Below are positions 32,206-42,459 of a stretch of 64,000 nt of DNA, piece after piece (position 1 is the first letter of the stretch; every line of letters begins with the position of its first letter). The DNA lies in contig CAJNDS010000979.1 of NCBI GenBank assembly GCA_905221605.1, positions 330,001 to 394,000 of the forward strand, in the 5' to 3' direction. A program made the translations under genes and the position numbers. The notes under the pieces were generated by a model. That model saw only the letters and a list, made by a program, of their open reading frames with translations, did not search any database and was not told where the DNA came from. This DNA is from Symbiodinium natans (lineage: Eukaryota > Sar > Dinophyceae > Suessiales > Symbiodiniaceae).

Positions 32206-32866
32206 GTTTATGATTTTAGGTTCAGGGTTTAGGGTTTAGGGTTTAGGGTTTAGGCTTGCAGCCGTTCAGGACTCACTCATGGCAAAGTATCGAGAAACCT
32301 TGGGTTGCAGGTCAGGGCTACTTAGGTATCAGATCATGCAGTGTCTGTATGTATAAACGTATAAATGAAGCACCCTAAACCCTAAACCCTAAACCCTAAA
32401 CCCTAAATCCTAAACCCTAAACCCTAAACCCCCACAACAAAAAAAAAAAAAACACACACACACACACACGTGTAAGGCGAGGCTGATTTTGGGCCCTGTT
32501 TCGGCGGCCCAATGTACCTGCAATAGCGTTAACATTAAAACCAATACGAACACCAATGCAATACTGATCCAGAATGGTCACGCCCCTCTTAGCACCCCTT
32601 TCATAGCTCCTCAGATGTCGGGCCTCCCCTTTTATCCTCAGCCTTTGCAAGCTCGAAATACACCTGCATGAACCCAAGCAGTCTGTGCGCCAAACCCTCA
32701 GCCACGCAACGCCGAATCCCCAAACTCCACCACAAGATCTCGGAGGTGATTTAAGTACCTGTAAACCCAAATTCCCCCCACTCCACCCCATTTTTTCCTG
32801 ATAAGCCAATAGAAACCCTAAATCTTTTCCCTGAACAGCCCTTAGCTCCACCCCGAACCTACTGTT

Positions 32867-32967
32867 TGCTTAAGAGCCTGCTAAGAAAATGAATGAGAGA
32901 AATCCCTATTTTACCCTCATGAGGAGGAATGTGTTGATTGTTTTGGGGAGCTCTTAAGCGAACAGTC
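32867..32967. mobile_element. TIR element family H
   Basis: ACTGTTTGCTTAAGAGC to GCTCTTAAGCGAACAGT. A second copy lies at 34438-34525 (GCTTAAGAACCCCTC/GAGGGGCTCTTAAGC). Confidence 0.8.
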
Positions 32968-33038
32968 GGGTTTAGGGTTTAAGGTTTAGGGTCTAGGGTT
33001 GAGGGTTTAGGGAATCTCTTCTGCTCTCTGCACCAAAG

Positions 33039-33085
33039 GCCCCAAGCTCCTGTCCAAGGCCGGTGGCGGATATTGCTTGGAGTTT
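33039..33085 (+). CDS. exon of unknown gene
   Basis: Pyrimidine tract CTCTTCTGCTCTC then AAAG|G, PKLLSKAGGGYCLEF, with a strong GCAAGT donor at 33086. Confidence 0.55.
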
Positions 33086-33129
33086 GCAAGTTCGGGTTTA
33101 GGGTTTAGGGTTTAGGGTTCGGGTTTCGG

Positions 33130-33194
33130 ATGCAACCCTCAAACCTGAGCAAGATCTTATAAGCTTCTACGTCCTACACGAGGAGCCATTATGA
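33130..33194 (+). CDS. candidate terminal exon
   Basis: SDATLKPEQDLISFYVLHEE then PL and TGA. No good acceptor is visible in the telomere-repeat sequence upstream. Confidence 0.4.
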
Positions 33195-33696
33195 TCCATG
33201 GTGTCATGCCTACGTCACTGTCACGGGACGCTTGAAGCAATTTTAGAGGCATACAGTGCTCGCGACGCCGTTGTTGAGACTGCCACCGCCACAAATTTGT
33301 GGAAGCAGTGTTTTTTTCCAAATGGAATGAATCAGGGTCTTCCAGATCTCTTAAAGACCTTTGCCTGACGAAAGCTCTGGCTATCCGTGGGATGCGGTTG
33401 CCCCTCAACAAGGGCTAGACAAGGGTTATATTTAGCTCAGTTAAGCAGCACCCTTGGGGCGGGCGGGAGAGTGGGAGGGTGTTTGAACCCTACACACTAA
33501 AGTCACCAAAAGCTGAACCCGAAACCCGAAACCCGAAACCCGAAACCCTAAACCCGAAACCCTAAACCCTAAACCCTAAACCCTAAACCCTAAACCCTAA
33601 ACCCTAAACCCACTGAACCCCTGAAGCTTTTGTTTCTTGAAGGCGTCGCCGGCGGCCCCACGGCTGCTGATCGTGTGGGGCGCTCTGGGCTGTCCA

Positions 33697-33795
33697 GGGT
33701 TTAGGGGTTTAGGGGTTTAGGGGTTTAGGGGTTTAGGGGTTTAGGGGTTTAGGGGTTTAGGGGTTTAGGGGTTTAGGGGTTTAGGGGTTTAGGTT
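33697..33795. repeat. TTTAGGGG octamer array
   Basis: About twelve perfect octamers after candidate exon 33640-33690 (FLEGVAGGPTAADRVGRSG or ASPAAPRLLIVWGALG; both frames open). Confidence 0.95.
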
Positions 33796-33872
33796 TAACG
33801 TTTTACGGTTTAGGGTTTAGGGTTTACAAGCCAGGGAAGTTTTCCTCGCCCCTAAATAGGGCCAAAATAAAG

Positions 33873-33962
33873 AGCTCAAGTACCTGGACGCCCGATTTAA
33901 TATGTTTTGGGGGGGTGTCTTGATGTGCAGACAGCAAGAACTACAAGTGAATCCTTTGCCCC
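33873..33962 (+). CDS. exon candidate
   Basis: ELKYLDARFNMFWGGVLM then CRQQELQVNPLP, ending in a C-rich tract. Donor not fixed. Confidence 0.45.
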
Positions 33963-34095
33963 TCCCCCCCCCCTGCAAGCAATAAAGTAGCTATCGGGCG
34001 TATTCAAGCATGTTTTCGGGTTTAGGGTTCAAGGGGTTTAGGGTTTATGAGGGTTAAGGGTTTAGGGTTTTAGATTCGAGGTGGGTCTGCCCCAG

Positions 34096-34155
34096 GTCCA
34101 GGAGAGACCCGGACCAGTTGAGCAAGCTGCACCGGGACCTGCATACGGCGTGTGG
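34096..34155 (+). CDS. exon of unknown gene
   Basis: CCCCAG|G acceptor, SRRDPDQLSKLHRDLHTAC, GT donor in GGGTCTT. A G run of about 23 follows. Confidence 0.55.
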
Positions 34156-34601
34156 GTCTTGGGGGGGGGGGGGGGGGGGGGTGGCCACAGTGGTTCGAGG
34201 TTAGGGTTTATTGGGCTTAGGGTTTAGGGTTGGTTTATGGTTTAGTGTGGTTTCTTTCCAGGTTTTGACTTGGAGAGGGTTGAGGGTCAATGGCGAGGTG
34301 TACAGGTCTCAAACGCTTTAGGGGTTTGGTTGGGGGATCTAAGGGATGACGGTTTGATGGGTTAAGGCGTTCAGGTCTTTGGCGAGGTAGGGTCCGCGGC
34401 TTGACGGTTTAGGGTTTCCGCTCTGAAGGGTGCTGCCATTTGCTTAAGAACCCCTCAAAAATGTAAGAGAATAATCCCTATATTATTCTTCCAGGAAAGA
34501 CTACTTGTGTTTTTGTGAGGGGCTCTTAAGCCACTACTAGGTTGCTGGCTTAAGGGGTTGACGCATTTGGCTCTTTGGCGGTTTGGGGTTTGGAGCTTGA
34601 G

Positions 34602-34980
34602 GTCCCTAAACCCTAAACCCTAAACCCTAAACCCTAAAGCCTAAACCCTAAACCCTAAACCCTAAACCCTAAACCCTAAACCCTAAACCCTAAACCCTAA
34701 ACCCTAAACCCTAAACCCTAAACCCTAAACCCTAGCAGCTTGAAAAGGTATAAAAAATGGCTGAAAACTACTTCGAAGGTGTGGGGTTTAGGGCATTTAA
34801 CGAATTCAGGGTCCTGCATTGCACCCGCCTGCGTGTGGGAGCCCAGGGGTGCAGCTTCCGGTTTAGGGTTAGGGTTTAGGGTTTAGGGTTTAGGGTTTAG
34901 GGTTTAGGGTTTAGGGTTTAGGGTTTAGGGTTCAGGATTTAGGGTTTAGGGTTTAGGGTTTCGGGTTTCGGGTTTAGGGT
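34602..34980. repeat. CCCTAAA array facing TTTAGGG array around a short exon
   Basis: CCCTAAA fills 34602-34733 and TTTAGGG fills 34861-34980. The 120 bp between holds the candidate start exon 34757-34778. Confidence 0.9.
34757..34830 (+). CDS. candidate first exon and second exon
   Basis: ATG 34757 reads MAENYFE and meets a GTGTGG donor at 34779. The next AG|G at 34809 opens GSCIAPACVWEP in phase. The 31-nt gap would be an extremely short intron, so this model is doubtful. Confidence 0.3.
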
Positions 34981-35239
34981 GCACCGGTCGTTGTTGAAGA
35001 ACAGCTGGAAGAATTGGTGCAGCTCTACAGTTGACATCAGCTGACATTCCCAAAGAGCCCAATACCCCTCAAAGTGAAGGAAGATACCTTCATGTATATA
35101 GGGATCCTTAGTATGAGTTTTTGGTATGTTCCGTAATTGAGGGGCATTGGGCTCTGTGTGTTTACGAAGGAATGACAGCGGGTCTGGCAAGAATTACATA
35201 CGGCAGCGCTTCGCCCTGCAACTGTTCGCCAGTTTCCAG
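34981..35239 (+). CDS. two exons around a family C element
   Basis: GAPVVVEEQLEELVQLYS then TGA (34981-35034), and AG|G NDSGSGKNYIRQRFALQLFA, SFQ (35170-35239). The element 35046-35165 lies between. The phase of the junction is unresolved. Confidence 0.45.
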
Positions 35240-35470
35240 GATTTTTTTTTTTGGGGGGGGGGGGATCCATGGATCCATGGGTCTTAGTCTAGCCTGAAAC
35301 CCCATGGCTCCCGAAATATGGGGCGTGTAGCGAAGCCTTGAAGTCTAAATTCCTAAGCCCTAAACCCCATAGTTGTGCACTCTGAACTCTGCACCCCCAA
35401 ACCTCAAGCTTTTAAACCTAAACTCCACACCCTAGACCCTATAGACCCTAAACGTATAGCTCGACCCAAG

Positions 35471-35552
35471 CTCAAGGCTCTCTGCGAATGTTGCCCAGGC
35501 ATGTGGACCGGCCATTGGCATGCCTTTTGAGGCACCCAACACTTGCCGGGTT
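35471..35552 (+). CDS. exon candidate, two open frames
   Basis: Either LKALCECCPGMWTGHWHAF (from 35471) or, after GCCCAG|G, ACGPAIGMPFEAPNTCR (from 35499). Between CCCTAAA-like and TTTAGGG sequence. Confidence 0.4.
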
Positions 35553-35689
35553 TAGGGTTCAGGGTTTAGGGAAATAACGGTTTTTGGGTTTAAGGTGTTT
35601 AAGGTTCAGGGTTTAGCGTTTTATGGTTTAGAGTTGAGGTTTCATGGGGTTGAGAGTGTCAGGTTTTTGGAATTGTTGGAATTGAGGGG

Positions 35690-35790
35690 GTTTAGGGTTT
35701 AGGGTTTGGGGTTTGGGGTTTAGGGTTTGGGTTTAGGGTTTAGGGTTTGGGGTTTGGGGTTTAGGGTTTAGGGTTTGGGGTTTGGGGTTT
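35690..35790. repeat. TTTAGGG/TTTGGGG alternation
   Basis: Regular interleaving of the two heptamers in small blocks. Confidence 0.85.
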
Positions 35791-35809
35791 TTTAGGGCTT
35801 CGTTGACAG

Positions 35810-35883
35810 GATGTGCAAGGCCTCCGGCTTGGGATCTAGGACCCGAGGCTTCAAGTCTCATGTTCCAAGGCTACGTGTCAGAG
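35810..35883 (+). CDS. exon of unknown gene, basic
   Basis: TTGACAG|G acceptor, MCKASGLGSRTRGFKSHVPR then LRVR. GC donor (35884). Flanked by TTTAGGG-type arrays. Confidence 0.55.
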
Positions 35884-36051
35884 GCGGTAGGGTTTAGGGT
35901 TTAGGGTTTAGGGTTTAGGGTTTAGGGTTTAGGATTTAGGGTTTAGGGTTTAGGATTTAGGATTCAGGGATTAACCCGAAATCCCAAGTCCCTCAAACCT
36001 CGGTCAACAAATCCTACAACCGCAAAGCGCTGAGTCCTTCAATCCCGCCAG

Positions 36052-36085
36052 CCTGGAACCTTTAGGAGCGTCTTCTGAAGGCCAG
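36052..36085 (+). CDS. 34-nt exon candidate
   Basis: CCCGCCAG, LEPLGASSEGQ, GT donor that begins the TTTAGGG array. Confidence 0.4.
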
Positions 36086-36161
36086 GTTTAGGGTTTAGGG
36101 TTTAGGGTTTAGGGTTTAGGGTTTAGGGTTTCGGGTTTCGGGTTTCGGGTTTACGGTCCAG

Positions 36162-36303
36162 GGTGGTCCTGAACACACAACCGCCTGCTCCAATCCGGAC
36201 GCGGCTTCGGGACTTAGGGTTGAGAGTTCACGGGTTTGCGCTTCGGGTTCTGCATCCTCGGCGCAAGCTCTCCGAACTAGCACCTCAATTTGTGTGTGAG
36301 TGA
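36162..36303 (+). CDS. candidate exon
   Basis: CCAG|G, VVLNTQPPAPIRTRLRDLGL, RVHGFALRVLHPRRKLSELA, PQFVCE, TGA. A second frame (GGPEHTTACSNPDAASG) is open in its first half. Confidence 0.45.
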
Positions 36304-36724
36304 GTGGGTTTTGGGTTTTTAGGGTTTGGGTTTAGGTCTTAGGGCTTAGGGCTTGATTCCCTTCACCCCCATTGAAGAAACAACGGGTTCCCTTTCCCGT
36401 TCCTGGGTACCGAGTACCGACTGGTCTTGAACCCTAAACCTGAAACTGTAGCACCTCAAGCCCTGCAAACCCTGTCTCAACCTTGTAAAAAAGTGTATAA
36501 GACCCGCCTTACGTGCCCTAGAAGCCTTTAAGGTCTCAAAAGCTCCGAAGCGTAAACAACAGCACCCAAGCTAGAAACCTTGCTGGCTCTAAAACCCGAA
36601 ACCCTAAGCCCTAAACCGCGTAAACCCTAAGCCTTGAACCCTAAACCCTAAACCCTAAACCCTAAACCCTAAACCCTAACCCTAAACCCTAAACCCTAAA
36701 CCCTAAACCCTTGCTGTGCGAAAG

Positions 36725-36767
36725 GACAATCCCGGAAGCGCAATGGCCGGTGGAGTCGCTGCCTTGA
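36725..36767 (+). CDS. exon candidate, frames ambiguous
   Basis: GAAAG|G TIPEAQWPVESLP then TGA, or from ATG 36743 MAGGVAALRLILLGL, which resembles a signal peptide. Flanked by CCCTAAA upstream and TTTAGGG downstream. Confidence 0.4.
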
Positions 36768-36837
36768 GGTTGATCCTTTTAGGCTTGAGAGGTTTAGGGT
36801 TTAGGGTTTAGGGTTTAGGGTTTAGGATTTGGGGGTA

Positions 36838-36969
36838 CTTGGAGTTTCATGGTACTTATATGACTCTGTTACAATTGTACTTACAACCCACTTGTAAGCC
36901 CCTTAAGTGCCCCAGCAATTGGTTATAAGTACAGTCGAAATTGGGTTAATACGTACCATGAACCTCAAG
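36838..36969. mobile_element. TIR element family B
   Basis: CTTGGAGTTTCATGGTACTT to ACGTACCATGAACCTCAAG. Confidence 0.8.
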
Positions 36970-37337
36970 TATAGGGTTTAGGGGTTCGGGTTGAGTGGTT
37001 TTTCGGTTTTCTAGGTTTGGGCTTATAGGTCTCAGGTTTGTCGACTTTTGTGCTGCAGCGTCTTTGTAGGTTTACGGTTTAGGGTCTAGGGTCTAGAGTT
37101 TAGGGTTTCGGGTTTAGGGTCTAGGGTTTAGGGTTTAGGGTTTAATCTTTAGGTTTTAAGGTTTGGGGGCCGCTACCTGCAATCCCACATAACCTTTACA
37201 AGAGCAGGGCTTGAAACCCGAAACCTCAATGACTGAACAAACTCCCCTAAACCCTAAACCCTAAACCCTAAACCCTAAACCCTAAACCCTGAACCCTGAA
37301 CCCTAAACCCTAAACCCTAAACCCTACACCTCCGAAG

Positions 37338-37391
37338 CGAGAGCCTAAGTTGGAGAGCCAGGATGGTTCACTTGGAGATTGGAAATCCTAA
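37338..37391 (+). CDS. candidate terminal exon
   Basis: REPKLESQDGSLGDWKS and TAA after TCCGAAG. Confidence 0.4.
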   Translation, partial: REPKLESQDGSLGDWKS

Positions 37392-37579
37392 GTAGCTTCG
37401 GGCGTTGAGGGTCTAGAAGCCCTCGACTCTAAACCCTAATGAATGGGGCTGGCATCTCAGCAGTGTTTTGGGATACTGAGGCTTGACTGTTGCTACCTGA
37501 AGACTTGAGCGGGTTTAAGGTTTAGGGTTTGATGGCTTAGGGTGTAGGGTTTAAGGAGGTTTTCCTCTCAAAAAAAAAA

Positions 37580-37718
37580 TACTGCGGTGCTACGTACTGG
37601 TTGCTGTCCCAGAGGCACTACACACGAGCCTTTGGGAGTTAAAGTGGGTGCGACGTAGGCAAACAATGAGAAGCTCCGAGCGAGCCTTTTATGACATAGA
37701 AAACACTAGGGGGGTTAG
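37580..37718 (+). CDS. candidate exon
   Basis: LRCYVLVAVPEALHTSLWEL, KWVRRRQTMRSSERAFYDIE, NTRG. Another frame (YCGATYWLLSQRHYTRAFGS, stop) is open too. Confidence 0.4.
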
Positions 37719-37835
37719 GGGTTTAGGGCTTAGGGTTTAGGGTTTGGGGTTCATGGTGTAGAGTTCTATGCATAGTAGACTAGAAGATCATGCCAGAGCG
37801 GTTTAGGGTTTTGGGGGTGTCTCCTTCTCTCTCAG

Positions 37836-37883
37836 GCATCTCTACCGATGGGCCGAGGTCCTGCTGCAGGCGTTCTTCGACAT
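37836..37883 (+). CDS. exon of unknown gene
   Basis: TTCTCTCTCAG|G acceptor, HLYRWAEVLLQAFFD, GC donor (37884). An amphipathic helix. A CCCTAAA array (37905-38035) follows. Confidence 0.55.
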
Positions 37884-37904
37884 GCTAAACCCTAGACCCT
37901 GTAG

Positions 37905-38035
37905 ACCCTAAACCCTAAACCCTAGACCCTAAACCCTAAACCCTAAACCCTAAACCCTAAACCCTAAACCCTAAACCCTAAACCCTAAACCCTAAACCCT
38001 AAACCCTAAACCCTAAACCCTAAACCCTAAACCCT
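37905..38035. repeat. CCCTAAA array
   Basis: About eighteen units. Confidence 0.95.
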
Positions 38036-38208
38036 AGCCTCGCCCCCACCCCTCTCCCATAACCTGCACAAGGGTTGTAGCTAGGTTTGTGGAACCCTCT
38101 TTGCTTTGAGGTCTGTGGTTTAAGTAAGGAATCTGCATAAGGCTTAGGGTTTAGGGTTTAGGTGGGGTCTGGGGTACCCTGAACATGATTTAAGGTGTAA
38201 TCCCTCAG

Positions 38209-38279
38209 GAAGCAGTTGGGCTCTCTGTGTTTGAGGGTGAGGGTGGTCCTCAGAAGCAGACTGCACGAGCTTCCCCCAG
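38209..38279 (+). CDS. exon of unknown gene
   Basis: CCCTCAG|G acceptor, EAVGLSVFEGEGGPQKQTAR then ASP, GT donor at 38280. Confidence 0.55.
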
Positions 38280-38481
38280 GTGCTCTTGTGCGTTTACGGT
38301 TTCGGATGGTCTAGGGGTTTATGGCTTAGGGTTTAAGGTTCTAAATTCGTTGCCAAGCCCTACACTCGACAACGTTATATCATCTTGTCAACCCAAGACT
38401 TACGGCTTGCGCTGCCCCGACCCTTAAACCCTACGCCTATAAACCCTGAATCCTAAACCTTCCAACCTTCCTCCCCAATAG

Positions 38482-38551
38482 GCGCGACCGGCCCGGCTGT
38501 CATGAACGGACAGCCTCGGATGCAGCAGCCCAACTCCGGCGCGCCACCTCC
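38482..38551 (+). CDS. exon, glutamine/proline-rich
   Basis: CCAATAG|G acceptor, ATGPAVMNGQPRMQQPNSG then APPP, passing into CCCTAAA repeats. Confidence 0.5.
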
Positions 38552-38814
38552 TAAACCCTAAACCCTAAACCCTAAAGCCTGGGTTCAGGTTCAGGCTCTA
38601 TAGGGTTTGGGGGAGTTTAGGGTTCAGGGTTGAGGGTTGAGAGGGTCTAGGGTTTTAGGCCGCAGGGTTGAGTTGAGGTTCAGAGTTTAGGGCTCCGGGC
38701 AATGCAGGGGCCAGGGTTCCCTTGCTGTGGGAGATGAGGGTACGCTTTTAGCTTGTTTGGAATGCAGGTGTAAAGCATGATGTCTTTTTGGGCAATCCAC
38801 TTACATTGTCTTAG

Positions 38815-39008
38815 AGTCTGTCGGCCAGTCTTTTGACGGGATCTTCTTCTTGCGATTATGAGCGGTGCCTGTAGGTTTCGAGCAACCCCCCCCCCCCCCC
38901 CAAGGGCGGTTGAGGGTTTTCAGGGTCTTCCTGGCACCGGACATTCGCACTTCTGGATTCTGAACTGCAGCCCCATTCTCTGTTTCGAGGATCCTATGCT
39001 GCAAAAAG
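38815..39008 (+). CDS. two in-phase exons of unknown gene
   Basis: Exon 38815-38864 reads SLSASLLTGSSSCDYE with a GT donor. Exon 38905-39008 follows a C run of about 15 and AAG|G, reading AVEGFQGLPGTGHSHFWI then LNCSPILCFEDPMLQK and a GTACCA donor. The split arginine codon CG|G joins them. The 40-nt intron would be almost entirely the C run. Confidence 0.5.
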
Positions 39009-39131
39009 GTACCAAGAAGAAGTCTTTAGGGTGGAGTCGTTTCGGGTTTAGGGTTTAGGGTTTAGGGTTTAGGGTTTAGGGTTTGGGGTTTAGGGTTTAG
39101 GGTTTTGGGTTTAGGATTCCATGCGACACAG

Positions 39132-39436
39132 GCACCAGCGCCGTCACCATCAGCACCCTCCCTGGTCAGACGCTGCCGCCTTCGGGATGCACCGCTGCTG
39201 GGACCTCGGTATTGCCCAGAGAGCCCAACACCCTTGAATTAAGGAAGATACTTTAAATCATAATAAGAATCCCTCTACAATTTAAGGTATAGTCCTTACT
39301 TAAGGGAATCCCTCTACAATTTAAGGTATATTCCTTAATTAAGGTGTATTGGTCTCTCTGGGTGCATGCATGTGGTCAGTTGACCTATACGCCCCTGCAA
39401 CACTACGACCCCCTTGTGGTCTTCTTACCCCCCTGA
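39132..39436 (+). CDS. last two exons of unknown gene flanking an introner
   Basis: Exon 39132-39208 (TSAVTISTLPGQTLPPSG, CTAAGTS) ends at donor GTATTGCCCAGAGAGCCC, the left end of a family C element. Exon 39380-39436 (LTYTPLQHYDPLVVFLPP, TGA) follows the CAG at its right. Phase 0/0. Confidence 0.6.
39209..39379. mobile_element. introner family C forming an intron
   Basis: GTATTGCCCAGAGAGCCC to GGTCTCTCTGGGTGC plus a short tail to CAG. It contains a near-perfect internal direct repeat (GAATCCCTCTACAATTTAAG, twice). Confidence 0.75.
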
Positions 39437-39767
39437 AGTGACCATTAGTATAGGTTCGAGAACCGACAGGGGTGATCGAGTGTTGCTGTTGTTGGAGTGC
39501 GCACTGGGTGCACCCAGTTCCCCTAGCACTCATCCTAAATCCTAAACCCTAAAACCTAAACCCTAAACCCTAAACACCAAACCCTAAGCATGTCTCATAC
39601 CTCAGAGCTTTGAAGCCCTTCAAACCCGATGAGTCCATGAACCTATACGATATACGCTTGGGATTCAATAAAGTTCTTATGTAGCCTTAGGGCCCAGTCA
39701 CAAACTACAGAGCTACCATGGAGCCTCATGTGCAGGGAAACCCTGAATCCCCTCCAACTCTTTCCAG

Positions 39768-39930
39768 AGGCTGTGTGGAAGACAGTTATTCAGTGGCAAC
39801 GTGGTCAGTTCTCCCAACTACGGTCCCCTTGTGGACCGCTTTTGGATCACCCCCTGGTCTATGCCTATGTAGCGTTTGGGGCTTTGGGGGCTCTAAGGAT
39901 GAGCCTCAGAAATAGCAGCGATGGGTGGGG
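39768..39930 (+). CDS. exon of unknown gene
   Basis: CCAACTCTTTCCAG acceptor, AVWKTVIQWQRGQFSQLR, SPCGPLLDHPLVYAYVAFGA, LGALRMSLRNSSDGW. A G-rich tract follows. Confidence 0.5.
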
Positions 39931-40046
39931 GGGCGGGAGGGGAGCAGAGGGGAGGGGGAGAGGGCAGAGGGGGGAGAGGGGACTAATGTCTCAATTGTTG
40001 CCTAGTTTTTGTCCGGCCTAAACTAAAGGCATACTGCAATCGCTAG

Positions 40047-40207
40047 AGGCTGGATCGACAACACTCGTAGTGCCCCTCCTGAGCCAGATCTTACAATCCC
40101 GGCTAATGGATCTCCGCTAGTAACACCCCCCCCCCCCCCAAGATATTCAGAGTTATTGTGATGTAGCAAAGTTCGGTCCTACTTTACTAACATTTGACAT
40201 TGTTTGA
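40047..40207 (+). CDS. last two exons of unknown gene
   Basis: Exon 40047-40119 (AGSTTLVVPLLSQILQSRL, MDLR) has a GTAACA donor. Exon 40153-40207 (YCDVAKFGPTLLTFDIV, TGA) begins after a C run and ATTCAGAG. The split codon TA|T joins in phase. Confidence 0.55.
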
Positions 40208-40255
40208 CACATGTTATTTCCTCCCCCTTTTCCCGGCCCCCCAATCACCGGCAAG

Positions 40256-40417
40256 AGTCCACTGCCCAACTTGTGGGCTGCGCCACCCAGGCTGCAAGAC
40301 CAGCGACAATGCAGCCAGCGCCGATGTTGGGACATGTTCCCATTGCGGCATACAACCCTATGGTTCAGCAGCCGAGGTCTCAGAGCCAGCGCTGCTGCCG
40401 AGTGGGATCGCACGTAC
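40256..40417 (+). CDS. exon with zinc-ribbon-like CPTC...CSHC motif
   Basis: After GGCAAG: VHCPTCGLRHPGCKTSDNAA, SADVGTCSHCGIQPYGSAAE, VSEPALLPSGIAR, then a GTAGTA donor. Two CxxC pairs, each followed by glycine, are typical of a zinc ribbon. Two other frames are open over part of the region, but only this one shows the motif. Confidence 0.55.
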
Positions 40418-40673
40418 GTAGTACTAAGCTCGGATTCAGCCAACAAACACAGCATGCGAAAGATCAAGAGAAAGATCAAGTAAGACATCCAAGAACAGCA
40501 CCAGCATTTACGTACTGCCTTGAACCTTCCTTCCCTGATAGGAGCTGGTTTGACTGATTGGGGAAGTATTCAAGTTATATAAGCATGTTATCAAGGGTTT
40601 AGGGGTTTGGGGGTTTTGGGAGCTTAGGGGAGTGCCTCAGATCCTTTGGGCTTAGGATTCCCGTGTCCTCTAG

Positions 40674-40795
40674 CCTTCTCCACGAGGCTTCCCGCGTCTC
40701 GCGAGTCCCCCCGGTCAGCGAGGTCCTTCGAGCAGCAAGCCCACCAACAAGTTCAGATGCTACTGACAAAGGCCTGCCCTTGGCCATGTTGTTAA
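40674..40795 (+). CDS. candidate terminal exon
   Basis: GTCCTCTAG acceptor, FSTRLPASRESPRSARSFEQ, QAHQQVQMLLTKACPWPCC, TAA. The opposite strand is also open. Confidence 0.4.
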
Positions 40796-41177
40796 GCCCT
40801 GTGCCTCCATGATTTCTCAGCTCCTGAGCCTGGAGTGTTTTCCCTAAACCCTAAACCCTACCTAAACCCTAAACCCTAAACCCTAAACCCTAAGCCAAAG
40901 AATCTGAACCCCTACACCCCCAGAGGCCCTAACGTCTACAACCCTACAACCCAAGACCCTGGAGCTCTGAAGAGGAACATCTGTAAAGCTAAACAAGGCG
41001 CAGAGCTGCGGTTTAGGGGTTCGGCTAGGGTTGAGGGTTGAGGGTTGAGGGTTGAGGGTTTAGGGTTTAGGGTTTAGGGTTTAGGGTTAAGGGTTTAGGG
41101 TTTAGGGTTTAGGGTGTAGGGCTTAGCATAGGGCTTAGTTGAACATGGGTGTGTGTTCAGGCACACCTAAGCGACAG

Positions 41178-41230
41178 GTGATGTGAAAAGTTCGTCCAAA
41201 GCGTCAAGCCCTGGCTTAAACTTTCTTTAA
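41178..41230 (+). CDS. candidate terminal exon
   Basis: GCGACAG|G, DVKSSSKASSPGLNFL, TAA. Confidence 0.35.
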
Positions 41231-41576
41231 TGGTGTGGAATCGAAAGCTTTAGCCCTGAAGGTTCGCCCGAACCTCCCCCAATTAGACGTTCAAGCCTAT
41301 AAGAAAATCTCCAGAAGGTTCCTAAACCCTAAACCCCAAACCCGAAAACCCCAAACCCTAGAACCCCAAACCCTAAAACGCCTAAACCCTAAACCCCAAG
41401 CCCTAAGCCCTGAAACCCCAAACGCTAAAACCCTAATCCCTCAACCCTTCCGGAAAGAGCTTTAGGGTCAGTGGAAAGGGGGGGGGGGGGGTTGGTCCTA
41501 AACCCCAGACCCTAAACCCTAACCCTAAACCCCAAACCCCAAACCCCAAACCCTAAACCCTAAACCCTAAACCCTA

Positions 41577-41608
<32 letters not shown>
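41577..41608. repeat. poly-G run of about 30
   Basis: An uninterrupted G homopolymer just before candidate exon 41624-41668 (AAAMKPEAPPLALT). A strong quadruplex candidate and a likely sequencing trouble spot. Confidence 0.95.
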
Positions 41609-42087
41609 CGGGTGGTTCCGAAGGCAGCGGCGATGAAGCCCGAGGCTCCTCCCTTGGCTCTGACAGGGTTTAGGGTTTAGGGCTTAGGGCTTAGGGTTTC
41701 GGGTTTGGGGCGTAGGGCTTAGGGTTTGGGGTTTGGGGCTTAGGGCTTAGGGTTTAGGGTCGGGTTTAGGGCTTAGGGGCTATAGGGCTTCGGGCTTAGG
41801 GCTTGGGGTTGAAGTGATGAGGGATTAGGGTTTAGGGCGTATAGGGTTTTAAGTGGTTGCGGTTTAGGATGTAGTTGTGGCTGTTTGGGTTTGTTCTTCC
41901 TTGGAAGGCACACACACACACATCCGGGATAACTTGTCTTCGTTTTTGGGTCGGTGTACCTTTCTGTAAGAGTACGTAGGCTACTCAAAGTGAAGTCTTA
42001 AACTGTGCACTTACACCAACCCCAAACCTCAAACCCCAAACCCTCAACCCCAAACCCCAAACCCCAACCCCCACTCTGCGCCGGCAG

Positions 42088-42189
42088 TTATAAACCCTGA
42101 AGTCCAAACCGAGGCCGCCCCGGTGACCACCTGTAGCTCGGTCCAGCTCGTGTCCAGCCGGCTGGTGTTGTCGGGCGCCTTGTCGCGGG
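42088..42189 (+). CDS. exon of unknown gene
   Basis: GCCGGCAG acceptor, INPEVQTEAAPVTTCSSV, QLVSSRLVLSGALSR, GT donor (42190). 102 nt. Confidence 0.55.
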
Positions 42190-42459
42190 GTCTGCGGTTT
42201 AGGGTTTAAGGATTAAGGTTTAGGGTTTAGGGTTTTGGGTTTTGGTTTAGGGTTTAGGGTTAGGGTTTAGGTTTGTTGTTAGGTTTAAGTTGATATCACC
42301 CCCCCCTCTGGCATGCTTAAGCTTGAAACATGCGGGGGTTTACGAACACAGGGGACCCCTAAAAAAGACCCCCCAGATGGTAGGATCCCCTTGAGACTCA
42401 GGACCCTAATAAGGTACCCCTAAGATCGTAAACCCCCCCATGTGAATCCTTTGATGCAG

